From: Pseudomonas koreensis
Lineage (GTDB): Bacteria; Pseudomonadota; Gammaproteobacteria; Pseudomonadales; Pseudomonadaceae
Length of the DNA stretch: 64,000 bases
NCBI RefSeq assembly: GCF_025447595.1
Contig: NZ_JAOEJU010000002.1
Span: 62,001-126,000 of the forward strand
Direction: 5' to 3'
Part shown: one piece after another, positions 23,334-36,876 of the stretch
How the letters are laid out: each line of letters opens with the position of its first letter
Position numbering within the stretch: position 1 is the stretch's first letter
Notes under the pieces: generated by a model
Database searches by the model: none
The model's input: the letters and a program-made list of their open reading frames with translations, nothing else
What the model was told of the DNA's origin: nothing
Translations under genes and position numbers: made by a program

Positions 23334-24704
23334 ATGAGCGCACCTCGTGAAACCATCGCCGCCGTCGCTACCGCCCAGGGCCGTGGCGGCGTGGGCATCG
23401 TTCGAATTTCCGGGCCGCTGGCCAGCGTTGCGGCCAAAGCCATCAGCGGCCGTGAACTGAAACCACGGTTTGCCCACTACGGCCCGTTCTTCAGTGACGA
23501 TCAACAGGTGCTGGATGAAGGTCTGGCGCTGTATTTCCCCGGGCCGAACTCGTTCACCGGCGAAGACGTTCTGGAACTGCAGGGCCACGGCGGCCCGATC
23601 GTCCTCGACATGTTGCTCAAGCGTTGTCTGGAACTGGGTTGCCGCCTGGCCCGTCCCGGCGAATTCAGCGAACGGGCCTTCCTCAATGACAAGCTGGATC
23701 TGGCTCAGGCTGAAGCGATTGCCGATCTGATCGAGGCAAGTTCTGCACAGGCTGCGCGCAATGCCTTGCGCTCTCTGCAGGGAGCCTTTTCACAGCGTGT
23801 GCATAATCTCACCGAACAGCTGATCGGCTTGCGGATCTATGTCGAGGCGGCTATCGACTTCCCGGAAGAAGAAATCGACTTCCTCGCCGATGGCCACGTC
23901 CTCAGCATGCTCGACAAGGTTCGTAGCGAGTTATCCACTGTGTTGCGTGAAGCCGGGCAGGGAGCGTTGTTGCGTGACGGCATGACTGTGGTGATTGCCG
24001 GTCGTCCGAATGCCGGAAAATCCAGCTTGCTGAATGCATTGGCCGGTCGAGAAGCTGCGATCGTGACGGAGATCGCCGGCACTACCCGGGATATTCTGCG
24101 TGAACATATCCACATCGACGGCATGCCGCTGCACGTTGTGGATACCGCTGGTCTGCGCGATACCGATGACCATGTGGAAAAGATCGGTGTTGAACGAGCG
24201 TTGAAAGCCATCGGCGAAGCTGACCGAGTGCTGCTGGTCGTTGATGCCACTGCGCCTGAGGCCGCCGATCCGTTCGCGCTGTGGCCAGAATTCCTTGAAA
24301 CCCGGCCAGATCCAGCGAAGGTCACCTTGATCCGCAACAAGGCCGATCTCACCGGTGAGCCTATTGCCCTGGAAGTCAGTGACGATGGCCATGTAACGAT
24401 CAGTCTGAGCGCCAAATCCGCTGGTGAGGGCCTGGATCTGCTACGTGATCACCTCAAGGCCTGCATGGGCTATGAACAAACATCGGAAAGCAGCTTCAGC
24501 GCGCGCCGCCGGCACCTGGAAGCCCTGCGTCATGCCAGTGATGCCCTGGAACATGGACGGGCCCAACTGACGTTGGCGGGTGCTGGTGAATTGCTGGCCG
24601 AAGACCTGCGTCAGGCCCAGCAGTCTCTTGGGGAAATCACCGGAGCCTTCAGCTCCGATGATCTGTTGGGACGGATCTTTTCCAGCTTTTGCATCGGTAA
24701 ATAA
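23334..24704 (+). CDS. mnmE: tRNA modification GTPase MnmE
   Basis: MnmE works with MnmG to install the carboxymethylaminomethyl group at U34 of certain tRNAs. The 456-residue product has the N-terminal folate-binding domain (1-118), a helical domain and an inserted G domain. The G motifs are G1 GRPNAGKSS (223-231), G3 DTAG (270-273) and G4 NKAD. The invariant C-terminal CIGK (453-456) is intact. The ATG at 23334 matches the family N-terminus [14 protein letters not shown]; an ATG 18 bases upstream is also in frame but less likely. It is separated from its partner mnmG by an origin-like non-coding region. Confidence 0.97.
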   Translation: MSAPRETIAAVATAQGRGGVGIVRISGPLASVAAKAISGRELKPRFAHYGPFFSDDQQVLDEGLALYFPGPNSFTGEDVLELQGHGGPIVLDMLLKRCLELGCRLARPGEFSERAFLNDKLDLAQAEAIADLIEASSAQAARNALRSLQGAFSQRVHNLTEQLIGLRIYVEAAIDFPEEEIDFLADGHVLSMLDKVRSELSTVLREAGQGALLRDGMTVVIAGRPNAGKSSLLNALAGREAAIVTEIAGTTRDILREHIHIDGMPLHVVDTAGLRDTDDHVEKIGVERALKAIGEADRVLLVVDATAPEAADPFALWPEFLETRPDPAKVTLIRNKADLTGEPIALEVSDDGHVTISLSAKSAGEGLDLLRDHLKACMGYEQTSESSFSARRRHLEALRHASDALEHGRAQLTLAGAGELLAEDLRQAQQSLGEITGAFSSDDLLGRIFSSFCIGK

Positions 24705-25256
24705 TCCTTCCGTTGTCCACAGACAGGTCCGTTCGAGACCTGTCTGTCCTTCCTCTTTGAATTCCCTTCCTCCAGTGCCGGACAGATTTTCTGTTCCTGA
24801 GCGGATTTTCCGTATCCGCGGTTCCTTCATTCGTCCGATTTCTGTGGATTAAGCCCTGTGAATAACTGCCGCTGAGGCCAGTTGATAACAGGGCCTGAAA
24901 ACTGAACATAACTGCCTCTGTGGATAACAGCCTCATTCATCCACAGGCTTACACCGGTTATCCAAGGGCCTCATGGCCACATGAACACAGAGTTTTGAAT
25001 CCCTGTACACATTGAAATTAAAGGCCTGTAGAAATCTATCCACAGAAATCATGGGCAGTAAGAATAAGCTTTAAAACAAAGGTTTTATAAATTTCTCTCT
25101 TTTTTATTCTTTTAACCGCGAGTTCTCCACAGCTGGTTAAATTTTGTGCAAAGGGTTCTTTAGGAAGGGCGAAGTCCCTATACTTGCCGACCAGGTCCAG
25201 AAACCTGATCTCAAACTATTCCTGAATTACCTACTTAAGCAGGCACGAGGTGCGTG
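24705..25256. other. Origin-like non-coding region between mnmE and mnmG
   Basis: No gene is visible in these 552 bases. There is one perfect DnaA box (24919-24927, minus) and a series of one-mismatch boxes: 24843-24851, 24857-24865, 24937-24945, 25036-25044 and 25123-25131. An AT-rich stretch follows (about 25059-25117) with AGCTTTAAAA and TTCTCTCTTTTTTATTC, closely echoing the AT-rich element of oriC at 20568-20636. From memory, early work on Pseudomonas origins described DnaA-box clusters upstream of both dnaA and gidA (mnmG). Whether this copy is active cannot be told from sequence. Confidence 0.75.
25156..25184 (+). promoter_or_regulatory. Candidate mnmG promoter
   Basis: TATACT at 25179-25184 is a good -10 hexamer and TTCTTT at 25156-25161, 17 bases upstream, is a weak -35. 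It reads into mnmG and lies just downstream of the AT-rich element, so transcription from it could influence unwinding of the origin-like region, as gidA transcription does at E. coli oriC. Confidence 0.5.
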
Positions 25257-27155
25257 GTGGATTTCCCTTCCCGTTTTGAAGTGATCGTCATCGGCGGCGG
25301 TCATGCCGGTACCGAGGCAGCACTGGCCTCAGCACGCATGGGTGCAAAAACCCTTCTGCTGACGCACAACGTGGAAACCCTCGGTGCCATGAGTTGCAAC
25401 CCGGCCATCGGTGGCATTGGCAAAAGCCATCTGGTCAAGGAAATCGACGCCCTCGGCGGCGCGATGGCCATCGCTACCGATCTGGGTGGCATCCAGTTTC
25501 GCGTGTTGAACAGCCGCAAAGGCCCGGCCGTACGTGCGACCCGTGCGCAAGCCGACCGGATTTTGTACAAGGCTGCTGTCCGCGAAATTCTGGAAAACCA
25601 GCCGAACCTGTGGATATTTCAGCAAGCCGCCGACGATCTGATCGTCGAGCAAGAACAAGTACGCGGTGTCGTTACACAAATGGGTCTGCGTTTCTTCGCG
25701 GATTCCGTGGTGTTGACCACTGGTACATTCCTGGGCGGACTTATCCACATCGGTTTGCAGAATTTTTCCGGCGGTCGTGCCGGTGATCCACCATCGATTG
25801 CCCTGGCACACCGTCTGCGTGACCTGCCGCTGCGTGTTGGTCGACTGAAAACCGGTACGCCACCACGTATCGACGGCAAGTCTGTGGATTTCTCGGTGAT
25901 GACCGAGCAGCCAGGCGATACGCCGATCCCGGTGATGTCGTTCATGGGCAACAAGGAACAGCATCCACGGCAAGTCAGTTGCTGGATTACCCACACCAAC
26001 GCCCGCACCCACGAAATCATCGCGGCGAACCTCGACCGTTCGCCGATGTATTCCGCAGCAGGCGAGATCGAAGGTATCGGTCCGCGCTATTGCCCGTCGA
26101 TCGAAGACAAGATCCACCGCTTTGCCGACAAGGAAAGCCATCAGGTGTTCATCGAGCCGGAAGGCCTGACCACCCATGAGCTGTACCCGAACGGGATATC
26201 CACAAGCCTGCCGTTCGACGTGCAATTGCAGATCGTGCAATCGATCCGCGGCATGGAAAACGCACACATCGTGCGTCCGGGTTATGCGATCGAGTACGAC
26301 TACTTCGATCCGCGTGATCTGAAGTACAGCCTGGAAACCAAAGTCATCGGCGGTCTGTTCTTCGCTGGCCAGATCAACGGCACCACCGGTTACGAAGAAG
26401 CCGGCGCCCAGGGTTTGCTGGCTGGCGCGAACGCGGCACTGCGTGCGAAAGGCAAAGAAGCCTGGTGCCCGCGTCGCGATGAAGCGTACATCGGGGTATT
26501 GGTCGACGACCTGATTACCCTAGGCACCCAAGAGCCGTACCGCATGTTCACTTCCCGTGCCGAGTATCGCCTGATCCTGCGTGAGGACAACGCGGACCTG
26601 CGTCTGACCGAAAAAGGTCGCGAACTGGGTCTGGTCGATGACGCGCGTTGGGCGGCGTTCTGCAAGAAACGCGAAAACATCGAACTCGAAGAGCAACGCC
26701 TGAAAAGTACCTGGGTTCGCCCGGGCACTGCGCAGGGGGATGCGATTGCTGAAAAATTCGGCACGCCGCTGACTCACGAATACAACTTGCTCAATCTCTT
26801 GAGCCGTCCGGAAATCGACTACGCTGGTCTGGTCGAAGTGACCGGGCAGGGCGCCGAAGATCCACAGGTCGCCGAACAGGTCGAAATCAAGACCAAATAC
26901 GCCGGTTACATCGACCGTCAACAGGACGAAATCGCCCGTCTGCGCGCCAGTGAAGACACGAAATTGCCTGTGGATATCGATTACACCAACATTTCCGGTC
27001 TCTCCAAGGAGATCCAGAGCAAGCTTGGCGCGACTCGTCCCGAGACGCTGGGCCAGGCTTCGCGGATCCCGGGTGTGACCCCGGCAGCGATTTCGCTGTT
27101 GATGATTCATTTGAAAAAACGCGGCGCGGGCCGTCAGTTGGAGCAAAGCGCTTGA
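25257..27155 (+). CDS. mnmG: tRNA uridine 5-carboxymethylaminomethyl modification enzyme MnmG
   Basis: MnmG (GidA) is the FAD-dependent partner of MnmE in modification of tRNA U34. Starting at the GTG at 25257 the protein is 632 residues and begins [18 protein letters not shown], with the FAD-binding GGGHAG at 13-18. The GTG at 25254 is an alternative, but a GAGG ribosome site is better spaced for 25257. Conserved cysteines and the [13 protein letters not shown] segment are present. The stop overlaps the TTG start of rsmG. One perfect DnaA box lies within the gene (25741-25749). Confidence 0.97.
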   Translation: MDFPSRFEVIVIGGGHAGTEAALASARMGAKTLLLTHNVETLGAMSCNPAIGGIGKSHLVKEIDALGGAMAIATDLGGIQFRVLNSRKGPAVRATRAQADRILYKAAVREILENQPNLWIFQQAADDLIVEQEQVRGVVTQMGLRFFADSVVLTTGTFLGGLIHIGLQNFSGGRAGDPPSIALAHRLRDLPLRVGRLKTGTPPRIDGKSVDFSVMTEQPGDTPIPVMSFMGNKEQHPRQVSCWITHTNARTHEIIAANLDRSPMYSAAGEIEGIGPRYCPSIEDKIHRFADKESHQVFIEPEGLTTHELYPNGISTSLPFDVQLQIVQSIRGMENAHIVRPGYAIEYDYFDPRDLKYSLETKVIGGLFFAGQINGTTGYEEAGAQGLLAGANAALRAKGKEAWCPRRDEAYIGVLVDDLITLGTQEPYRMFTSRAEYRLILREDNADLRLTEKGRELGLVDDARWAAFCKKRENIELEEQRLKSTWVRPGTAQGDAIAEKFGTPLTHEYNLLNLLSRPEIDYAGLVEVTGQGAEDPQVAEQVEIKTKYAGYIDRQQDEIARLRASEDTKLPVDIDYTNISGLSKEIQSKLGATRPETLGQASRIPGVTPAAISLLMIHLKKRGAGRQLEQSA

Positions 27156-27796
27156 GTTCTAAGGTCACTTCGCAACACGCCGAAGAGTTATCCACAGGAG
27201 CCCGCGCGCTCGGTGTCAATCTCACTGAAGCCCAGCACGAATTGCTGCTGGGTTATCTGGCCCTGTTGATCAAATGGAACCAGGCCTACAACCTGACCGC
27301 CGTTCGCGATCCGGACGAAATGGTTTCCCGTCACCTGCTCGATAGCCTCAGCGTGATGTCGTTCATCGAAAACGGCCGCTGGCTGGATGTCGGCAGCGGC
27401 GGCGGCATGCCGGGGATCCCTTTGGCGATCCTGTATCCGGACTCGCAAGTGACCTGCCTGGATAGCAACGGCAAGAAAACCCGCTTCCTGACCCAGGTCA
27501 AACTCGAACTCAAACTGGATAACCTGCAAGTTATCCACAGTCGCGTCGAAGCGTTCCAGCCTGCACAGCCACTCAACGGGATCATTTCCCGGGCGTTCAG
27601 CAGCATGGAGAACTTCACCAACTGGACTCGCCACCTCGGTGACGCCGATACGCGCTGGCTGGCAATGAAGGGCGTTCATCCGGCCGATGAGCTGGTAGCA
27701 TTGCCGGCAGACTTCAAACTCGATAGCGAACACGCCCTGGCCGTACCCGGTTGCCAAGGCCAACGCCATCTGCTGATACTGCGCCGCACGGCATGA
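27152..27796 (+). CDS. rsmG: 16S rRNA (guanine-527-N7)-methyltransferase
   Basis: RsmG (GidB) methylates G527 of 16S rRNA; loss gives low-level streptomycin resistance in several bacteria. The 214-residue protein has the SAM motif [14 protein letters not shown]. The start is a TTG at 27152 overlapping the mnmG stop, giving [18 protein letters not shown]; no ATG is available in that region. Two perfect DnaA boxes are inside the gene (27188-27196, near the 5' end, and 27531-27539). The order mnmG-rsmG-parA-parB is conserved. Confidence 0.96.
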   Translation: MSSKVTSQHAEELSTGARALGVNLTEAQHELLLGYLALLIKWNQAYNLTAVRDPDEMVSRHLLDSLSVMSFIENGRWLDVGSGGGMPGIPLAILYPDSQVTCLDSNGKKTRFLTQVKLELKLDNLQVIHSRVEAFQPAQPLNGIISRAFSSMENFTNWTRHLGDADTRWLAMKGVHPADELVALPADFKLDSEHALAVPGCQGQRHLLILRRTA

Positions 27797-27814
27797 TTGG
27801 GAACACAAGCAAGA

Positions 27815-28612
27815 ATGGCTAAGGTATTCGCGATAGCGAACCAGAAGGGTGGTGTGGGCAAGACCACCACCTGCATCAACCTCGCAGCATCCCTGGTCGC
27901 GACCAAGCGCCGGGTGCTGTTGATCGATCTCGATCCACAGGGCAACGCCACCATGGGTAGCGGTGTGGATAAACATGGCCTGGAAAACTCGGTCTACGAC
28001 CTGCTGATCGGCGAATGCGATCTGGCCCAGGCCATGCACTATTCGGAACACGGCGGTTATCAACTGCTGCCGGCCAACCGCGACCTGACGGCGGCCGAAG
28101 TCGTTCTGCTGGAAATGCAGATGAAGGAAAGCCGTCTGCGCAGCGCGCTGGCGCCGATCCGTGAAAACTACGATTACATCCTGATCGATTGCCCGCCGTC
28201 GCTGTCGATGCTCACGTTGAATGCACTGGTTGCCGCTGATGGGGTGATTATCCCCATGCAGTGCGAGTACTTTGCGCTCGAAGGTCTGAGCGACCTTGTG
28301 GATAACATCAAGCGCATCGCCGAGCTGCTGAACCCGAACCTGAAAGTCGAAGGCCTGCTGCGGACCATGTATGACCCGCGCCTGAGCCTGATGAACGACG
28401 TTTCGGCCCAGCTCAAGGAACACTTTGGCGATCAGCTGTACGACACGGTGATCCCGCGCAACATCCGTCTGGCTGAAGCCCCTAGCTACGGCATGCCGGC
28501 GCTGGCCTACGACAAGCAATCGCGTGGCGCGCTGGCCTATCTGGCCCTGGCGGGCGAGATGGTTCGCCGTCAACGCAAAAATTCACGCATCGCCGCTGCC
28601 CAGCCAACTTAA
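27815..28612 (+). CDS. parA: Chromosome partitioning ATPase ParA (Soj)
   Basis: ParA is the cytoplasmic Walker ATPase that binds nucleoid DNA and moves ParB-parS complexes. The 265-residue product has the deviant Walker A KGGVGKTT (11-18) with its signature lysine at 11, and the DLDPQGN and DCPPSLS motifs. The ATG at 27815 gives MAKVFAIANQKGG, the family start; an ATG 18 bases earlier is unlikely. It lacks the N-terminal DNA-binding extension of plasmid type Ia ParA. parB follows after 9 bases. Two perfect DnaA boxes are inside (27964-27972, 28297-28305). Confidence 0.97.
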   Translation: MAKVFAIANQKGGVGKTTTCINLAASLVATKRRVLLIDLDPQGNATMGSGVDKHGLENSVYDLLIGECDLAQAMHYSEHGGYQLLPANRDLTAAEVVLLEMQMKESRLRSALAPIRENYDYILIDCPPSLSMLTLNALVAADGVIIPMQCEYFALEGLSDLVDNIKRIAELLNPNLKVEGLLRTMYDPRLSLMNDVSAQLKEHFGDQLYDTVIPRNIRLAEAPSYGMPALAYDKQSRGALAYLALAGEMVRRQRKNSRIAAAQPT

Positions 28613-28621
28613 GGAATCCCC

Positions 28622-29494
28622 ATGGCCGTCAAGAAACGAGGTCTCGGACGAGGACTGGATGCACTGCTGAGCGGTCCGACTGTCAGCGCGCTGGAAGAAC
28701 AGGCGGCACAGGCTGACAGCCGTGAGTTGCAGCACCTGCCACTGGACCTGCTGCAACGCGGCAAGTATCAGCCACGCCGGGACATGGATCCGCAGGCGCT
28801 GGAAGAGCTGGCGCAGTCGATCAAGGCCCAGGGTGTGATGCAGCCGATCGTGGTTCGCCCGATTGGCGGTGGTCGTTTTGAAATCATCGCCGGCGAACGT
28901 CGCTGGCGCGCAAGTCAGCAGGCCGGCCAGGAAACCATTCCTGCGATGGTCCGCGACGTGCCGGATGAAACCGCGATCGCCATTGCGTTGATCGAAAACA
29001 TCCAGCGCGAAGACCTGAACCCGATTGAAGAAGCGGTGGCCCTGCAGCGCTTGCAACAGGAATTTCAGCTCACCCAGCAGCAAGTGGCCGAGGCTGTGGG
29101 TAAGTCCCGCGTCACCGTGGCCAACCTTTTGCGCCTGATTGCCCTGCCGGAAGTCATCAAGACCATGCTGTCCCACGGTGACCTGGAAATGGGTCATGCC
29201 CGTGCATTGCTCGGTCTGCCGGACAATCAGCAGGTGGAAGGGGCGCGACATGTTGTCGCACGCGGCCTCACCGTGCGCCAAACCGAGGCACTGGTTCGTC
29301 AGTGGTTGAGTGGCAAACCGGAGCCGGTCGAACCGTCCAAACCCGACCCGGATATCGCTCGCCTCGAGCAACGTCTGGCCGAGCGCCTAGGCTCTGCGGT
29401 GCAGATTCGCCACGGCAAGAAGGGTAAAGGCCAGTTGGTGATCGGTTACAACTCCCTCGACGAGCTCCAAGGTGTGCTCGCACACATCCGCTGA
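28622..29494 (+). CDS. parB: Chromosome partitioning protein ParB (Spo0J)
   Basis: ParB binds parS sites and forms a CTP-dependent sliding clamp. The 290-residue protein has the N-terminal CTP-binding domain with GERRWRAS and ENIQREDLNPIEEA, a central helix-turn-helix (about 135-180, with LTQQQVAEAVGKSRVTVANLLRL) and a C-terminal dimerisation domain. The N-terminus MAVKKRGLGRGLDALLS is the ParA-stimulating peptide typical of chromosomal ParB. A matching parS lies in recF at 16461. Confidence 0.98.
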   Translation: MAVKKRGLGRGLDALLSGPTVSALEEQAAQADSRELQHLPLDLLQRGKYQPRRDMDPQALEELAQSIKAQGVMQPIVVRPIGGGRFEIIAGERRWRASQQAGQETIPAMVRDVPDETAIAIALIENIQREDLNPIEEAVALQRLQQEFQLTQQQVAEAVGKSRVTVANLLRLIALPEVIKTMLSHGDLEMGHARALLGLPDNQQVEGARHVVARGLTVRQTEALVRQWLSGKPEPVEPSKPDPDIARLEQRLAERLGSAVQIRHGKKGKGQLVIGYNSLDELQGVLAHIR

Positions 29495-29539
29495 AACAAT
29501 TGCTCTTGTAGCGCGCAGTCGGAAATCACTACCTGACAG

Positions 29540-29568
29540 TTGAATAGGGGCAGAACCGCCCCTATACT
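29540..29568 (+). promoter_or_regulatory. atp operon promoter overlapping an inverted repeat
   Basis: TTGAAT (29540-29545) and TATACT (29563-29568) are spaced by 17 bases, a good sigma-70 promoter reading into atpI. The perfect inverted repeat ATAGGGGC (29544-29551) and GCCCCTAT (29558-29565) fills the spacer and overlaps both hexamers. The repeat could be an operator; as a terminator for parB it would lack a T-tract. Confidence 0.65.
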
Positions 29569-29642
29569 CTGCGCGCATTTTGTCGGCACAAATTATGCCA
29601 AGTTATTGAATTTCGGCAGCCGACCATTGGAGAGCAATAGTG

Positions 29643-30936
<1,294 letters not shown>

Positions 30937-30960
30937 GACCAGTCTCGACTAGTCTGATGT

Positions 30961-30982
30961 CCTTCCCGGTCAAACGGGAAGG
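30961..30982 (+). other. Intercistronic hairpin between atpB and atpE
   Basis: CCTTCCCG (30961-30968) and CGGGAAGG (30975-30982) form a perfect 8-bp stem with a GTCAAA loop. No T-tract follows, so it is more likely an RNA stability or processing element than a terminator. The remaining atpB-atpE spacer (30983-31070) is A-rich just before atpE, which often marks a strong translation start for the highly expressed c subunit. Confidence 0.7.
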
Positions 30983-31055
30983 GGCTCCTCACGGGGCACC
31001 ATGAAACGATTTGTTTTACCGCTTTAATCTAAAAAACCTAAACCATACGACGTAA

Positions 31056-31328
<273 letters not shown>

Positions 31329-31386
31329 TCATTCGGATTTTCCGAGTGATTTGGTGTGATGGACAACGTAACTGCGAGGTGTTGGC

Positions 31387-31857
31387 GTGAACATTAATGC
31401 GACCCTGATTGGCCAGTCCGTTGCGTTCCTGATTTTTGTACTGTTCTGCATGAAGTTCGTATGGCCTCCGGTCATCGCGGCTCTGCACGAACGTCAAAAG
31501 AAGATCGCTGATGGTCTGGACGCTGCCAGCCGTGCAGCTCGCGACCTGGAGTTGGCCCAAGAAAAAGCGGGTCAGCAACTGCGCGAAGCGAAAGCTCAGG
31601 CAGCTGAAATCATCGAGCAAGCCAAGAAACGCGGTAACCAGATTGTCGAAGAGGCCGTTGAAAAGGCCCGCGTCGACGCTGACCGTGTGAAGGTTCAGGC
31701 TCAAGCCGAGATCGAACAGGAACTGAACAGTGTCAAAGACAAGCTGCGCGCCCAAGTGGGCTTGCTGGCTGTCGGCGGCGCCGAGAAGATCCTGGGTGCC
31801 ACAATCGATCAAAACGCGCACGCAGAGCTGGTTAACCAACTGGCTGCTGAAATCTAA
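31387..31857 (+). CDS. atpF: F1Fo ATP synthase subunit b
   Basis: Subunit b is the peripheral stalk that links subunit a to the F1 head. The 156-residue protein has one N-terminal membrane helix (about 5-26) followed by a long charged coiled coil rich in Ala, Glu, Lys and Gln. The start is a GTG at 31387 ([14 protein letters not shown]) with GAGG about 8 bases upstream. It lies 58 bases after atpE and 12 before atpH. Confidence 0.97.
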   Translation: MNINATLIGQSVAFLIFVLFCMKFVWPPVIAALHERQKKIADGLDAASRAARDLELAQEKAGQQLREAKAQAAEIIEQAKKRGNQIVEEAVEKARVDADRVKVQAQAEIEQELNSVKDKLRAQVGLLAVGGAEKILGATIDQNAHAELVNQLAAEI

Positions 31858-31869
31858 GCGAGGGCGATC

Positions 31870-32406
31870 ATGGCAGAACTGACCACGTTGGCCCGACCTT
31901 ACGCTAAGGCGGCCTTCGAGCACGCTCAGGCCCACCAGCAACTGGCCAATTGGTCAGCCATGCTCGGCCTGGCTGCAGCGGTGTCACAAGATGACACCAT
32001 GCAGCGCGTGCTCAAGGCCCCGCGACTGACGAGCGCAGAAAAGGCCGCCACGTTCATTGACGTGTGCGGCGACAAGTTTGATGCCAAGGCACAGAACTTC
32101 ATCAATGTCGTTGCCGAAAACGACCGTCTCCCGCTTCTGCCGGAGATCGCCGCTCTTTTCGACCTGTACAAGGCCGAACAAGAGAAATCGGTAGACGTTG
32201 AAGTGACCAGTGCTTTTGCATTGAACCAAGAACAGCAAGACAAACTCGCCAAGGTTCTCAGTGCACGACTCAACCGGGAAGTGCGCCTGCAAGTTGCGGA
32301 GGATGCTGCCCTTATAGGTGGTGTCGTGATCCGCGCCGGCGACCTGGTTATCGATGGCTCGATTCGCGGCAAAATCGCGAAACTTGCCGAAGCATTGAAA
32401 TCTTGA
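31870..32406 (+). CDS. atpH: F1Fo ATP synthase subunit delta
   Basis: Subunit delta sits on top of F1 and joins it to the b stalk. The 178-residue product has the N-terminal helical domain ([12 protein letters not shown]) and the C-terminal conserved [20 protein letters not shown]. It is 12 bases after atpF and 21 before atpA. Confidence 0.97.
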   Translation: MAELTTLARPYAKAAFEHAQAHQQLANWSAMLGLAAAVSQDDTMQRVLKAPRLTSAEKAATFIDVCGDKFDAKAQNFINVVAENDRLPLLPEIAALFDLYKAEQEKSVDVEVTSAFALNQEQQDKLAKVLSARLNREVRLQVAEDAALIGGVVIRAGDLVIDGSIRGKIAKLAEALKS

Positions 32407-32427
32407 GTTTGAAGGGGCAGCAGAGCA

Positions 32428-33972
32428 ATGCAGCAACTCAATCCTTCCGAAATAAGTGAAATTATCAAGGGCCGCATCGAAAAGCTCGATGTGACCTCCC
32501 AAGCCCGTAACGAAGGCACTGTCGTCAGCGTATCTGACGGTATCGTGCGGATTCACGGTCTGGCCGACGTCATGTACGGCGAGATGATCGAGTTTCCGGG
32601 CGGCGTCTACGGTATGGCCCTCAACCTGGAGCAAGACTCCGTAGGTGCCGTTGTACTGGGCGCATACACCAGTCTGGCTGAAGGCATGAGCGCCAAGTGC
32701 ACCGGCCGCATCCTCGAAGTTCCGGTTGGTAAGGAACTGCTGGGTCGCGTTGTCGACGCACTGGGTAACCCTGTTGACGGCAAAGGTCCACTGGGCAACA
32801 CCGAGACCGACGCGGTCGAGAAAGTTGCTCCGGGCGTGATCTGGCGTAAGTCGGTAGACCAGCCTGTACAGACTGGCTACAAGGCTGTCGATGCCATGAT
32901 CCCTGTCGGCCGTGGCCAGCGTGAGCTGATCATCGGTGACCGTCAGATCGGTAAGACCGCTCTGGCGATCGACGCGATCATCAACCAGAAAGACAGCGGC
33001 ATTTTCTGCGTCTACGTGGCAATCGGTCAGAAGCAATCGACCATCGCCAACGTGGTTCGCAAGCTGGAAGAAAACGGTGCACTGGCTAACACCATCATCG
33101 TTGCAGCGAGCGCTTCGGAATCTGCAGCACTGCAATTCCTGGCTCCGTACTCCGGTTGCACCATGGGTGAATTCTTCCGCGACCGCGGTGAAGACGCGCT
33201 GATCGTTTATGACGATCTGTCCAAGCAAGCAGTGGCTTACCGCCAGATTTCCCTGCTGCTGCGCCGTCCACCAGGCCGTGAAGCTTACCCAGGCGACGTG
33301 TTCTATCTCCACTCCCGTCTGCTGGAGCGCGCATCCCGCGTTTCGGAAGAATACGTAGAGAAGTTCACCAACGGCGCAGTGACCGGCAAAACCGGTTCCC
33401 TGACCGCACTGCCGATCATCGAAACCCAGGCTGGCGACGTTTCCGCGTTCGTTCCGACCAACGTGATTTCCATCACCGACGGTCAGATCTTCCTGGAATC
33501 GGCCATGTTCAACTCGGGCATCCGCCCAGCAGTGAACGCCGGTGTTTCGGTATCCCGTGTGGGTGGTGCCGCTCAGACCAAGATCATCAAGAAGCTGTCC
33601 GGTGGTATCCGTACCGCTCTGGCTCAGTACCGTGAACTGGCGGCATTCGCCCAGTTCGCTTCTGACCTGGACGAAGCGACCCGCAAGCAACTTGAACATG
33701 GTCAGCGCGTTACCGAGCTGATGAAGCAGAAGCAATACGCGCCAATGTCGATCGCCGACATGTCGCTGTCGCTGTATGCCGCTGAGCGTGGGTTCCTGAC
33801 CGACATCGAAATCACCAAGATCGGCAGCTTCGAACAAGCGCTGATCGCTTTCTTCAACCGCGATCACGCCGATTTGATGGCCAAGATCAACGTTAAAGGT
33901 GACTTCAATGACGAAATCGACGCTGGCCTGAAGGCTGGTATCGAGAAGTTCAAGGCCACCCAAACCTGGTAA
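32428..33972 (+). CDS. atpA: F1Fo ATP synthase subunit alpha
   Basis: Alpha forms the non-catalytic nucleotide-binding subunits of F1. The 514-residue protein has the N-terminal beta-barrel, the Walker A GDRQIGKT (about 170-177) and the signature [14 protein letters not shown]. It begins [19 protein letters not shown] 10-bp hairpin lies in the spacer before atpG. Confidence 0.98.
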   Translation: MQQLNPSEISEIIKGRIEKLDVTSQARNEGTVVSVSDGIVRIHGLADVMYGEMIEFPGGVYGMALNLEQDSVGAVVLGAYTSLAEGMSAKCTGRILEVPVGKELLGRVVDALGNPVDGKGPLGNTETDAVEKVAPGVIWRKSVDQPVQTGYKAVDAMIPVGRGQRELIIGDRQIGKTALAIDAIINQKDSGIFCVYVAIGQKQSTIANVVRKLEENGALANTIIVAASASESAALQFLAPYSGCTMGEFFRDRGEDALIVYDDLSKQAVAYRQISLLLRRPPGREAYPGDVFYLHSRLLERASRVSEEYVEKFTNGAVTGKTGSLTALPIIETQAGDVSAFVPTNVISITDGQIFLESAMFNSGIRPAVNAGVSVSRVGGAAQTKIIKKLSGGIRTALAQYRELAAFAQFASDLDEATRKQLEHGQRVTELMKQKQYAPMSIADMSLSLYAAERGFLTDIEITKIGSFEQALIAFFNRDHADLMAKINVKGDFNDEIDAGLKAGIEKFKATQTW

Positions 33973-33977
33973 GCCGC

Positions 33978-34001
33978 AGCGGGAGCCGCAAGGCTCCCGC
34001 T
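33978..34001 (+). other. Intercistronic hairpin between atpA and atpG
   Basis: AGCGGGAGCC (33978-33987) and GGCTCCCGCT (33992-34001) form a perfect 10-bp stem closed by a GCAA tetraloop (GNRA type). It starts 5 bases after the atpA stop and has no T-tract. It may protect the upstream message or pace expression between alpha and gamma. Confidence 0.75.
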
Positions 34002-34022
34002 TGCTAACCTGATAGGTGTTAC

Positions 34023-34883
34023 ATGGCAGGCGCAAAAGAGATTCGCAGTAAGATTGCGAGCATCAAAAGCACGCAAAAAATTACCAGCGCCATGGAAAAA
34101 GTGGCGGTCAGCAAAATGCGCAAGGCACAAATGCGCATGGCTGCTAGCCGTCCTTATGCGGAGCGTATCCGCCAGGTAATTGGGCATCTGGCCAACGCCA
34201 ACCCGGAATACCGCCACCCGTTCATGATCGATCGCGAAGTAAAACGCGTCGGTTATGTCGTCGTGAGCAGTGACCGCGGTCTGTGCGGCGGCTTGAACAC
34301 CAACCTGTTCAAGGCCCTGGTCAAGGACATGGCGGTAAACCGCGAAAACGGCGTCGAGATCGATCTGTGTGTCGTTGGTAGCAAGGGTGCGGCCTTTTTC
34401 CGCAACTTCGGCGGTAACGTCGTTGCAGCTATCAGCCACCTGGGGGAAGAGCCGTCGATCAATGATCTGATCGGCAGCGTCAAGGTGATGCTGGATGCGT
34501 ATCTGGACGGCCGTATTGACCGCCTGTCCGTGGTATCCAACAAGTTCATCAACACCATGACGCAACAGCCTACCGTGGAGCAGTTGATTCCACTGGTGGC
34601 GACCCCGGATCAAGAACTCAAGCACCACTGGGACTACCTCTACGAACCAGACGCCAAAGAGCTGCTTGACGGCTTGATGGTGCGTTACGTGGAGTCGCAG
34701 GTGTACCAGGCGGTGGTCGAGAACAACGCGGCTGAACAGGCTGCGCGGATGATCGCGATGAAGAACGCTACCGACAACGCCGGTGATTTGATCAGCGATT
34801 TGCAGCTGATCTACAACAAGGCGCGTCAGGCTGCGATCACCCAAGAGATCTCGGAAATCGTCGGCGGCGCTGCCGCGGTTTAA
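34023..34883 (+). CDS. atpG: F1Fo ATP synthase subunit gamma
   Basis: Gamma is the central rotor shaft of F1. The 286-residue protein has the N-terminal helix [21 protein letters not shown] and the C-terminal helix with [14 protein letters not shown], both of the coiled coil that turns inside the alpha/beta ring. [10 protein letters not shown] is the conserved Rossmann-like part. It lies between atpA and atpD. Confidence 0.98.
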   Translation: MAGAKEIRSKIASIKSTQKITSAMEKVAVSKMRKAQMRMAASRPYAERIRQVIGHLANANPEYRHPFMIDREVKRVGYVVVSSDRGLCGGLNTNLFKALVKDMAVNRENGVEIDLCVVGSKGAAFFRNFGGNVVAAISHLGEEPSINDLIGSVKVMLDAYLDGRIDRLSVVSNKFINTMTQQPTVEQLIPLVATPDQELKHHWDYLYEPDAKELLDGLMVRYVESQVYQAVVENNAAEQAARMIAMKNATDNAGDLISDLQLIYNKARQAAITQEISEIVGGAAAV

Positions 34884-36287
<1,404 letters not shown>

Positions 36288-36292
36288 TCCAG

Positions 36293-36310
36293 GCGCCCGG
36301 CAACGGGCGC
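36293..36310 (+). other. Intercistronic hairpin between atpD and atpC
   Basis: GCGCCCG (36293-36299) and CGGGCGC (36304-36310) pair around a GCAA tetraloop, the same loop as in the atpA-atpG hairpin. It begins 5 bases after the atpD stop. No T-tract follows, so it is not a standard terminator. Confidence 0.7.
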
Positions 36311-36332
36311 TAATTTAGGTTGAGGCAATCAG

Positions 36333-36758
36333 ATGGCTATGACAGTCCATTGCGACATCGTCAGCGCGGAAGGAGAAATCTTTTCCGGCCTGGTCGAGAT
36401 GGTGATTGCGCACGGTGCTCTGGGTGATCTTGGTATCGCTCTGGGCCACGCGCCGCTGATCACTAATCTGAAGCCAGGTCCGATCCGCCTGATCAAGCAA
36501 GGCGGGGAAGCCGAGGTGTTCTACATCTCCGGTGGTTTCCTCGAGGTTCAGCCGAACATGGTCAAGGTGCTTGCCGATACCGTGCAACGTGCCGCCGACC
36601 TGGATGAAGCTCAGGCTCAAGCAGCTCTCAAGGCTGCCGAAGCTGCTCTGCACGAGAAGAGCGCAGATTTCGACTACGGAGCTGCGTCCGCACGTCTGGC
36701 CGAGGCTGCAGCTCAGCTGCGCACCGTCCAGCAGATCCGCAAGAAGTTTGGCGGTTAA
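36333..36758 (+). CDS. atpC: F1Fo ATP synthase subunit epsilon
   Basis: Epsilon is the rotor-bound subunit that couples gamma to the c ring and inhibits ATP hydrolysis. The 141-residue protein has the N-terminal beta-sandwich ([29 protein letters not shown]) and the C-terminal two-helix domain (about 88-141) rich in Ala. It is the last gene of the atp operon and is followed by a strong terminator. Confidence 0.97.
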   Translation: MAMTVHCDIVSAEGEIFSGLVEMVIAHGALGDLGIALGHAPLITNLKPGPIRLIKQGGEAEVFYISGGFLEVQPNMVKVLADTVQRAADLDEAQAQAALKAAEAALHEKSADFDYGAASARLAEAAAQLRTVQQIRKKFGG

Positions 36759-36786
36759 TCCGTCAGCCACTTGTTGTGCGATTGAT

Positions 36787-36820
36787 AAAAAAGGGTAGCC
36801 TCGGCTACCCTTTTTTCTTT
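36787..36820 (+). terminator. atp operon terminator
   Basis: AAAAAAGGGTAGCC (36787-36800) and GGCTACCCTTTTTT (36803-36816) make a strong stem ending in a T-tract, 28 bases after atpC. The A-tract on the left side makes it probably bidirectional. Confidence 0.95.
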
Positions 36821-36876
36821 TCAGAATTCTACAAACCCGGTCGCAGTTGCTGACCACCCAGGATTGGTAGCCAGTC

